Source: Veillonella rogosae JCM 15642
GTDB lineage: Bacteria > Bacillota > Negativicutes > Veillonellales > Veillonellaceae
Assembly (NCBI RefSeq): GCF_002959775.1
Contig: NZ_PPCX01000007.1
Location: 5,001-69,000, forward strand
Length of the DNA: 64,000 nt
Reading direction: 5' to 3'
The translations under genes were made by a program, and so were the position numbers. Position 1 is the first letter of the stretch, and every line of letters starts with the position of its first letter. The notes beneath the pieces were generated by a model, which was not told the origin of the DNA, made no database searches, and worked only from the letters and a program-made list of their open reading frames with translations. This document shows, one piece after another, positions 56,911 through 64,000 of this stretch.

Positions 56911-58169
56911 TGAAGTGGACGACGGAGGCCAAGGTAGGGGCTTTCACAATAATAGGTATAGCTTTATTTATTGCGGGCATACTATTTGTAGGACGCATTG
57001 ATATATGGGCTAAACCACAAATGACAATTACTGGTGATTTTGCTCAAGTAAATGGTTTGAAAAATGGCAACCAAGTTAAATTCTCTGGCGTAGCCATCGG
57101 GTCAGTTTCTGATATTGAAATTACACCGCGTGGCGTTGTAGTTAAGATGAAACTTGATGAAAAAACGCAGATTCCAAGTGATTCTACTTTCACATTAGGC
57201 TCTGATGGTTTCTTGGGTGATAAATTTATTCAAATTTCACCGGGCCATTCTAAAGTATATTTACAAGATGGTGACTCTGTTAAGGGGGAAGGCGTTGATG
57301 CTATGGAAAAAGCCATGCAAAGTGCTCAGAAATTAATGGATGGCACCGAAAAAATGTTACAGTCTATCAATAGTATCATTGGTGATCCTGCAACTCAAAA
57401 TGCGCTCAAGCATTCCTTGCAATCTACAGCGGTGATGGCTGATAATGCAGTAGCCATTACTGAAAATATGGCGAACGTAACTGCCCAGTTAAATCAAGCT
57501 GCTCAGCAATTTAACGCTGATGGTAATGCAGGCAATGATATGCGTGCTATTTTAACTAATTTAAAACAAACTACGGATCGTGTAGATAATATGGCTCGTT
57601 CCATGGAATCTACTGTAACAGATCCTAAAGCGCAAGCAAATATTCAGGAGACGTTACATAATACGGCGCAAATCTCTGCTCGTATCAATAAATTGATGGG
57701 TGGTAAAGCATACCGAACTGATGTAAATGGAAATGTTGTAGAGGTTGGTACAACTGAAAAAAAGTCCTCCCCTAAGGTTGAACCATCTGTAGATATGTTG
57801 TATAACACAACAGATAATGAATTCCGCATCAATGGTCGACTTCGTGCATTTAACGATAAAGGAATGGCTGAAATTGGCTTATCCAATATTGGGGATGATA
57901 CAAAATTTGATTTAAATGCAGGTAAATTTATCAGTTCTAAATGGTTAGTGCGTGGTGGTATTTTTGAAAGTGAATTGGGCGTGGGCGTAGATTATAATTT
58001 ACGTGGCCCTGTATCCTTGTCTGCTGCTATGTATGATCTTAATCATCGTAAATATCGTATTCGTAGTGATATACGTTTACATAAAGATACCTATGGCGTT
58101 ATTCAAATGACCAGACCATTCAGCTCTACGAATGGAGGTACCTATTTCGGTATTAAACAAGTATTCTAA
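56910..58169 (+). CDS. mlaD: MCE-domain protein MlaD with C-terminal beta-barrel-like domain
   Basis: A 419-aa protein: N-terminal membrane helix (about 10-28), MCE domain (about 37-115, with VNGLKNGNQVKFSGVAIG), a long helical region (about 130-265), then a beta-rich domain (about 290-419) with alternating polar and hydrophobic stretches and a C-terminal phenylalanine, as in outer-membrane barrels. E. coli MlaD is about 183 aa and ends soon after the MCE domain. A MlaD with its own helix and barrel bridging both membranes has been reported for Veillonella parvula; this sequence fits that form. No MlaA, MlaB or MlaC gene is adjacent. Confidence 0.92.
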   Translation: MKWTTEAKVGAFTIIGIALFIAGILFVGRIDIWAKPQMTITGDFAQVNGLKNGNQVKFSGVAIGSVSDIEITPRGVVVKMKLDEKTQIPSDSTFTLGSDGFLGDKFIQISPGHSKVYLQDGDSVKGEGVDAMEKAMQSAQKLMDGTEKMLQSINSIIGDPATQNALKHSLQSTAVMADNAVAITENMANVTAQLNQAAQQFNADGNAGNDMRAILTNLKQTTDRVDNMARSMESTVTDPKAQANIQETLHNTAQISARINKLMGGKAYRTDVNGNVVEVGTTEKKSSPKVEPSVDMLYNTTDNEFRINGRLRAFNDKGMAEIGLSNIGDDTKFDLNAGKFISSKWLVRGGIFESELGVGVDYNLRGPVSLSAAMYDLNHRKYRIRSDIRLHKDTYGVIQMTRPFSSTNGGTYFGIKQVF

Positions 58170-58211
58170 TGACTAATACATTTACTCTTTATGAGTATGG
58201 AGGTACATATT

Positions 58212-59672
58212 ATGAATAAAAAGGTATTATCCTTAGGCGTAATGCTCTCCTTAGCTACTACTGGTGTAATGGCTGCCGATAGCGTAACTACATCTGTTAA
58301 TAATGGTGATCAACTTACTAAATATCAGAAAGAGGCTATTCAGTTAACACAAAAACAATTGGCTAATAAAGCAGTTCAAGATAGCAAGACTTATGAGCAT
58401 GCACTTGCTCTTAATGAGACTCGTACTATTGATTTAGCATTGGCGAATAACCGTACTGCAAAACAAACTAAGTGGGGTTATGAGGCCGCAAAATCTGCTG
58501 TGAGTCAAGTAGCTGCTGGGAAAAATCCAAGTGTAAGTTATGCTTGGAATGCACAGAGAACCGGAGGCGATACTGGTAGTGGTAAGTCCGGTAGCCATAA
58601 TTTCTCTATTAGTGCGCCTGTATTCCATCCTCAACTTGATGCAAGCATTGATTCTGCTCGTTATACTCGTGAAGGTACTGGTGCTAGTTATGAAGAAGCA
58701 CTTCAGCAAGCAAAATACGACGCTATTAGCGGCTACTATACATTGATTATGAACCGTAATCTTGTTGATGTAGCGCAACAAGCTGTTAAAGACTATCAAG
58801 GCCATGTAACAAATGTAGAAGCACAATATAATGTAGGCTTAGTAGCAAGCTCTGATGTATTGGCAGCTAAAACAAATCTTGCTGAATCTGAAACATCTCT
58901 TGTGAAAGCGCAAAACACTGCAAATTTGGCAGAAGCAAGCTTGAATCAAGTCATTGCATATCCTGTACAAACATCTATTACCACGGCAGAACATGACTTG
59001 CAATACAAGCCATACAATGTAACATTAGAGCAAGCTAAAGCGTATGCTATGCTTCATCGTTCTGCTCTTGTAAAATCTGCCCTTGATGTGAAATCTGCTG
59101 AAGAAGCTGTAAGATCTGCTAAAGCTGGCTACTTACCGACTGTAGCGGTAAAAGCTGGTCGTGGTTATATTGATCCAGATGGTTACTTTGGGACAAGCAC
59201 AAAATCCTGGAGCGTTGGTGCTAGTGCATCTTGGAGTTTATGGGATGGCGGTGCTACACAAAATGCGATTAAAAAAGCAAATGCACAACTTGAACAAGCT
59301 AAAGAAGCTAACTTAGCAACTGTAGATGCTGTTTTATTAGCAGTACAAAAAGCATATTTGAATTTGCGTTCTGCAGAACAAACGATTCAAAGTACACAAA
59401 CTGCAGTAGCTCAAGGTCAAGAAAGCTTCCGTATCGCTACACTTCGTTATCGTGCAGGCGTTGGTACTAACCTTGACGTTCTTGATGCAGAAACTAAATT
59501 GACAACAGCTCGTAACAATTATGTACAAGCTCTTTATAACTACAATATTAGCATTGCAGCGCTTGAGCAATTAACAGGTGTTCCATTGAATACTCCAGTT
59601 GGCCAAGGTGCTGAGGTTATTGCAAATAGTGGTGCCCTTGAACAATTAGCTAAACTTGGTAGTAATCAATAA
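58212..59672 (+). CDS. TolC-family outer membrane protein
   Basis: A 486-aa protein with signal peptide (MNKKVLSLGVMLSLATTGVMA, cut before AD). Two homologous outer-membrane-efflux repeats are visible: the first with helical repeats near 75-250, the second near 270-460, including SVGASASWSLWDGGATQNAIKKANAQL and the typical VLDAETKLTTARNNYVQALYNYNISIAALEQLTG end. TolC proteins form trimeric outer-membrane channels with a periplasmic tunnel. Placed directly after mlaD, it may serve envelope export here; no inner-membrane fusion protein lies adjacent. ATG 58212 follows GGAGG; the ATG at 58191 is rejected. Confidence 0.92.
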   Translation: MNKKVLSLGVMLSLATTGVMAADSVTTSVNNGDQLTKYQKEAIQLTQKQLANKAVQDSKTYEHALALNETRTIDLALANNRTAKQTKWGYEAAKSAVSQVAAGKNPSVSYAWNAQRTGGDTGSGKSGSHNFSISAPVFHPQLDASIDSARYTREGTGASYEEALQQAKYDAISGYYTLIMNRNLVDVAQQAVKDYQGHVTNVEAQYNVGLVASSDVLAAKTNLAESETSLVKAQNTANLAEASLNQVIAYPVQTSITTAEHDLQYKPYNVTLEQAKAYAMLHRSALVKSALDVKSAEEAVRSAKAGYLPTVAVKAGRGYIDPDGYFGTSTKSWSVGASASWSLWDGGATQNAIKKANAQLEQAKEANLATVDAVLLAVQKAYLNLRSAEQTIQSTQTAVAQGQESFRIATLRYRAGVGTNLDVLDAETKLTTARNNYVQALYNYNISIAALEQLTGVPLNTPVGQGAEVIANSGALEQLAKLGSNQ

Positions 59673-59690
59673 TATAATATGTAACCTAAA

Positions 59691-59716
59691 AAGACGACTT
59701 CGGTCGTCTTTTTTGC
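59691..59716 (+). terminator. Intrinsic terminator after the tolC-like gene
   Basis: AAGACGAC pairs with GTCGTCTT around TTCG (a stable tetraloop type), followed by TTTTTT. Confidence 0.95.
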
Positions 59717-60002
59717 TACTACAGCATTTACTTTCGTATTTTATATGTATATTTCATATTGGTTTAGATTAAGTGTGTTATCGTAAAAAAGCAATTAATT
59801 TCCCATATATGTGTAGTCGTATAACTCAATGTACTTATATTAGAGTAATTGTATTAGCAGTGTACTTATAGTAGAAATTGATTAGTGTGAAATTATATTA
59901 GTTTTATAAAATTTACCCCTAAAACACTATAGTTATTACTGTGTCTGTGGTAAGATTAGTATATATATTTATATTATTCATAATGTGTATGGGAGTATCA
60001 TT
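59717..60002 (+). other. Intergenic region before tamB
   Basis: 286 bp of AT-rich DNA without a gene. A possible -10 (TAAGAT near 59951, preceded by TGTGG) and the ribosome site GGGAG at 59990-59994 are visible. I see no riboswitch, tRNA or strong palindrome. Confidence 0.5.
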
Positions 60003-63000
60003 ATGACCCGTAAAAAGTGGTGCCTTATAGGTGCAGCGATTTTAGGTTTATCTGGTATTGGTGCCAGTATCAATCCTATCGCTCAAACGTATGTAGCACC
60101 AATGGTTAAAGAACAAGTAAATAATGCCATAAACGGATCTGTAAACTATGATTCTCTACGTATTAACTGGAATGGTGATGTAGTTCTAACGGACGTTACT
60201 ATTAAAGATAGAGATGATCATTTAGTAGGGACTGCACGAGAGGTAGCAGTAGGGGTTAAGCTATCTGCTTTGCCTGGTATTATTACAAGTAATACATCAG
60301 GGGCAACGGCTATTTCAAGTGTGATTGTAGAGGCGCCGGATCTTCATATCTGGCAGCTAGCTGATGAATCGTGGAGTGTAGAAAAGTTAGTAAAACCATC
60401 TGACCCTAATAAGTCGGGTAGCTTTGATGGTTCTATTACAATACATGATGGTCGCGTAGCTGTACGAACTAAAGATGGTCTAAAGAGAAATGTAGAAAGT
60501 CTCGATGGTACTATGGCACTTAATATGGGTGGCATGTCTAAAGGGGCATTTACTGCTGATATTGATGGTTCTTCTGTTGTATTAAATGGCACCATTGATA
60601 TGGACCATGTATCTAATTTCGATCTTTTTGTACAAGCAGATGAAATTGATACGGCAGGTTTCATGAGTTTTGTACCACTTCGTAAAGATTTATCTGTTAC
60701 GGGTGGGAAATTACAAGACTTACATCTCAATGTTAAAAGTGAAGATGGCAATTACATTATGAGTGGCAATGCCAGTTTTAAGGGCTTAACAGGCACTTAT
60801 AAGCGTGGTAATACTATATATAATATTACCGATGGTACAGGCCGCATTATGCTAAATCATGACCAAATCGTTATTAGTCGCAGCTCTTGGCGTGTTAATG
60901 ATCAAGTAGCCAAGGTTAATGGTCTTGTTACGTTAGGTAAAGAGGAAGAGTATCTAAACCTCAATGTTGTGGCCGATAAGGTTGCTTTAGAAGCGCTTAC
61001 CGATGTAGGCATAACTGGTGTTGTAGGTGGCCGTGCACATATCGGTGGTACAACGGTAGCTCCTCGTGTAGATGCTACGATTAGCAGTGATGGTATTTCT
61101 TATAAAGAGTATTATGTTGATCGTGTACAAGGTGATATTATCTATGATGATGGATTAGTTCGCCTTGAAAATACTCGCTTGTCAATTGGCGAAGGTAATG
61201 CAAAGGTTAATGGTCAATATGTAGTTGATACAGGCGACTTTGATGCTACAGTAAAGGCCCAGAATTTACCTTTGGATACTTTTACAAAAGATATGTCTAC
61301 CCCTGTTACAGGGAATGTAGATGGTGAGGTTCGTATCTTAGGTAAAAATAATCAAGTTACGGATGTAGTGGGCGCAGTTGAAGGGCGTCAAATCGGCATT
61401 CGTGGTGTAGTAGTTGATGCGGCGAAAGCTAATTTTACCCATAGTGATAATCGAACTAATCTAACCCTAGTAGGCAATATGGGGGATGGTGCATTTAGCG
61501 GATATGGCTATATCCAAAATGGTAATGTAGATGCTACTATTTCTGGTAATGCCTTACCATTGACGTCATTAAGCCCTATTATCGGACAAGATGTAGATGG
61601 TACGTTGAATACGTCTATTACAATAAAAGGTGTTTTGGATAATCCAAATGTGACCGGCACTGTATGGGGGCAAGAGGTTCACTATAAAGGGGCTCGATTT
61701 GATAATATCCATGGGGATATTCAGTTGGATAATCATGTTCTCACCATCACAAATGGACATGTTGGAGATGCTAGTGGCGGCTATGATGTAACAGGCTGGT
61801 ATAACATTAATACTGATGCATTAGACTTAAATGCTCGAGCTCGTGCAGTACGTATTGAAAATCTAATCCGTACAGTTACAGATATTCCAATTACAGGCTG
61901 GTTTGAAACAGATAACCATATAACAGGTACTGCGGCGAATCCTATTATAGAAGGTCGTGCTCATTTATGGGATGGTTCTGCGTATGGCAAGCTTGTAACT
62001 AATGCCTTTGCAAAATACAACTATAAAAATGATATTTTAGAACTGTACCGCTTTGATATCGAAGGTTATGGTGCAACCATCACTGGCGGAGGTACAATCT
62101 CTAAAGACGCCATTAATGTTGATTTTGAAGGTAAGAACATTGATATGGGCAGATTGCTCATCAATACAGACTACAAAGTTGACGGTTTAGTATCGGGGCG
62201 CGGGATTATCACGGGTTCTATGGATAACCCTCAATTTAATGGATACATATTATCTGATGCACTATCGATTAATGGGGAATTATTAAATGATATTCATGGT
62301 CATGTGTATGCAGATAAAACAGTAGTAAATGTACAAGACTTTACTTTTGCTGAAAAAGATGGAGGCCGATATGTTGCTAAAGGCGGCATGAAGCTTGACG
62401 ATAGTAAACAATTATTTGGCGTATTAGATGTTACTAATGGTAGCGTAAAGAATTTATTAACCTTACTAGATCGCGCCAATGAACATCTTGATGGCAAGTT
62501 AAATGGCTCTGTAGAAATTGGAGGCACAAAGGATAATCCGAGTGTTAATGTAGTAGGTAAGATTAACGATGTAAGTATTGATGACAAGGTTGTAGGTGAC
62601 GCAACTCTCAATGCTAGTCTTGCGAATCGTAAGTTCAAAATTACAACCTTAAAATTGCCTGTTGATGAAGGGCTCATTGCGATGGGTGGGACATTAGATC
62701 TTGATGGACAAGCAGATTTACAGGTTGCATTAAAGGATGTTGATATTGTACCGTTCTTGCCGTTAGTAGGTAAGGATATTCAAGCTACAGGTTGGATAAC
62801 TGGTGTTATAAATGTTACAGGCGAAACTAAAAATCCTAAGGTTGAGTTATCTAGTTCTGTAGAGTCAGGTTCGTTTAATGGTATTGGCATTGACGAAGGC
62901 TTTGTATTAGCTACCATGCAAGATCATGTCATCCAAATTCAACGAATTCAAGGTGCTAAAAGTGGTTACAAGCTAAGCATTTACGGTAAGGTTCCGTTAG

Positions 63001-64000
63001 CAGCTATTTATACGTCTGGCTATATTCCAGCAAATGACAGTAAGTCCATGGATGTAACAATTGACTTTAATGAAGCTGATATGGCGGTTATTCCTCTTGT
63101 AACGACGAGTGTTAAAAATGCGACTGGTCCGTTAAAAGGTGTTATTAGACTTACTGGTACTATCGATCAACCTGAAGCATATGGTACCGTTTCAGTTCGA
63201 AATGGTACGATGAAGCTAACTAGTGTGGAAAATGAAATCACAGGTATTGATGGAGATTTGATTTTCTCTGGTCAACAAGGTGATTTCCAATCTCGTATTA
63301 ATATGGGTAAAGGTTCTGCAGGTTTAGCTGCTAAAGTAAATTGGTCTGGTCATAGCCTTACTAATTACAAAGCTGCGGTTCAGCTTGATGGCTTAGAGGT
63401 GCGTAGTGAATATGTACGAGGACCATTAAATGGTGAGCTTTATATCGCGGATAGAGATGGTTTGCCTACATTGATAGGTAATTTGAATCTTGAAAAGGTT
63501 CAATTCAAAATCCCTCTTTCCATGGAGTCTAGTGAAAGTACTAGAAATATGGGTGTCGATGTCACTGTTCATGCAGGTAAAGGTGTACGCTTGTATGATC
63601 GTACATTGTATAACATGTTTATCAGCGGTGATGTTCACTTTGGTGGTACATTGCAAAATCCAACAGCTAGTGGTCAATTCGATGTAAGAAATGGTACGTT
63701 TAAATACTTGAGCCATGTATTTAATATTACAAAAGGGAAAGCTCATTTTGTAGGTGGTTCTTATTTGCCTAACTTACAATTAGAGGCTGAAACTAATGTA
63801 AGCAATTATAATATCATGCTCAGTGTAAAAGGGACTGTTGATCATATGGACTTAACATTGTCATCAAACCCTAATTTGTCTCAAAAGCAAATTATCTCTA
63901 TGTTAACCTTTGGTCGAGGAACAGATTCAAATAGTAGTACTTTAACAAATGATGATGTAAATGCTGTTGCTACAGCAGGGTTACAAATGTTTGCCTTTGG
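60003..64000 (+). CDS. tamB: TamB (translocation/assembly module, AsmA-like), 3' end outside the window
   Basis: An open frame of 1332 codons from ATG 60003, still open at the window edge. A signal-anchor helix (about 7-25) is followed by a long run of beta-repeats with recurring G-x-V/I-x-G-T-x-x-N-P motifs (GTKDNPSVNVVGKI, GTIDQPEAYGTVSV, GTLQNPTASGQFDV). The C-terminal DUF490/TamB domain has started: LPNLQLEAETNV, VKGTVDHMDLTLSSNPNLSQKQIISMLTFGRG. TamB forms a hydrophobic groove bridging the membranes and is linked to lipid transport and outer-membrane integrity. Its place after mlaEFD and a TolC-like gene suggests a joint outer-membrane lipid role. Confidence 0.93.
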   Translation, partial: MTRKKWCLIGAAILGLSGIGASINPIAQTYVAPMVKEQVNNAINGSVNYDSLRINWNGDVVLTDVTIKDRDDHLVGTAREVAVGVKLSALPGIITSNTSGATAISSVIVEAPDLHIWQLADESWSVEKLVKPSDPNKSGSFDGSITIHDGRVAVRTKDGLKRNVESLDGTMALNMGGMSKGAFTADIDGSSVVLNGTIDMDHVSNFDLFVQADEIDTAGFMSFVPLRKDLSVTGGKLQDLHLNVKSEDGNYIMSGNASFKGLTGTYKRGNTIYNITDGTGRIMLNHDQIVISRSSWRVNDQVAKVNGLVTLGKEEEYLNLNVVADKVALEALTDVGITGVVGGRAHIGGTTVAPRVDATISSDGISYKEYYVDRVQGDIIYDDGLVRLENTRLSIGEGNAKVNGQYVVDTGDFDATVKAQNLPLDTFTKDMSTPVTGNVDGEVRILGKNNQVTDVVGAVEGRQIGIRGVVVDAAKANFTHSDNRTNLTLVGNMGDGAFSGYGYIQNGNVDATISGNALPLTSLSPIIGQDVDGTLNTSITIKGVLDNPNVTGTVWGQEVHYKGARFDNIHGDIQLDNHVLTITNGHVGDASGGYDVTGWYNINTDALDLNARARAVRIENLIRTVTDIPITGWFETDNHITGTAANPIIEGRAHLWDGSAYGKLVTNAFAKYNYKNDILELYRFDIEGYGATITGGGTISKDAINVDFEGKNIDMGRLLINTDYKVDGLVSGRGIITGSMDNPQFNGYILSDALSINGELLNDIHGHVYADKTVVNVQDFTFAEKDGGRYVAKGGMKLDDSKQLFGVLDVTNGSVKNLLTLLDRANEHLDGKLNGSVEIGGTKDNPSVNVVGKINDVSIDDKVVGDATLNASLANRKFKITTLKLPVDEGLIAMGGTLDLDGQADLQVALKDVDIVPFLPLVGKDIQATGWITGVINVTGETKNPKVELSSSVESGSFNGIGIDEGFVLATMQDHVIQIQRIQGAKSGYKLSIYGKVPLAAIYTSGYIPANDSKSMDVTIDFNEADMAVIPLVTTSVKNATGPLKGVIRLTGTIDQPEAYGTVSVRNGTMKLTSVENEITGIDGDLIFSGQQGDFQSRINMGKGSAGLAAKVNWSGHSLTNYKAAVQLDGLEVRSEYVRGPLNGELYIADRDGLPTLIGNLNLEKVQFKIPLSMESSESTRNMGVDVTVHAGKGVRLYDRTLYNMFISGDVHFGGTLQNPTASGQFDVRNGTFKYLSHVFNITKGKAHFVGGSYLPNLQLEAETNVSNYNIMLSVKGTVDHMDLTLSSNPNLSQKQIISMLTFGRGTDSNSSTLTNDDVNAVATAGLQMFAF

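Overview
The window is a continuous stretch of chromosome from a diderm Firmicute of the class Negativicutes, most likely Veillonella. It has moderately AT-rich, Firmicute-like genes (GreA, DivIC, type III pantothenate kinase, TilS-Hpt-FtsH order, a purine riboswitch). It also has genes for an outer membrane (MlaEFD, a TolC-type channel, TamB). The genus is inferred from this combination and from protein character, not from a database search. Genes are almost all on the + strand; only the DUF805 protein, the pyridoxal kinase and the ThrE-type exporter are on the - strand. I see no tRNA, CRISPR array, prophage or intact insertion sequence.

Layout: (1) 1-506, end of an rRNA operon (3' 23S, 5S, terminator), followed by about 450 bp that carry inverted and direct fragments of 5S sequence. 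(2) 957-5530, a polysaccharide deacetylase, moaB, an Rrf2 regulator and cydAB; 5675-9289 is a single-chain CydD-CydC fusion, so the region holds cytochrome bd oxidase with its assembly exporter. (3) 9500-12220, an unknown membrane protein, a DUF805 protein and pyridoxal kinase. (4) 12355-18535, a dipeptide/oligopeptide ABC transporter operon (dppBCDF, a cytoplasmic class A beta-lactamase-like protein, the binding protein), then ldcA and an M20 peptidase. (5) 20825-24617, an ABC-F ATPase and folE-folP-folB-folK; the ABC-F gene has a strong promoter, a perfect inverted repeat and an intrinsic-terminator-like hairpin in its leader. (6) 24763-27340, an unknown anchored protein, a 27-bp perfect hairpin, an atypical lactate/malate dehydrogenase family member and divIC. 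(7) 27408-32355, S1 protein, ppx, tilS, hpt, ftsH. (8) 32501-38998, thrE (-), then birA, coaX, dusB, greA, lysS. (9) 39111-44329, ornithine decarboxylase, then a guanine-type purine riboswitch with an apparent ON-type terminator ahead of a purine permease and guanine deaminase. (10) 44499-48542, CDF transporter, serS, fsa-type transaldolase, glpX. (11) 48758-64000, a cell-envelope block: murA, mreB, a secreted AMIN/phosphodiester-glycosidase-like protein, a small secreted biotinyl/lipoyl-fold protein, an S55 (SpoIVB-type) peptidase, mlaE-mlaF-mlaD, tolC-like and tamB (running off the window).

The genes form coherent modules: bd oxidase plus CydDC; peptide uptake plus peptidases; folate synthesis; guanine salvage/catabolism under a riboswitch; and an outer-membrane lipid homeostasis cluster in which MlaD carries its own C-terminal beta-rich, probably barrel, domain. 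The most interesting items are the ON-type guanine riboswitch, the three uncharacterised secreted proteins beside mlaEFD, the palindrome at the birA start site, the ABC-F leader, the degenerate 5S region and the basic N-terminal extension on MreB.
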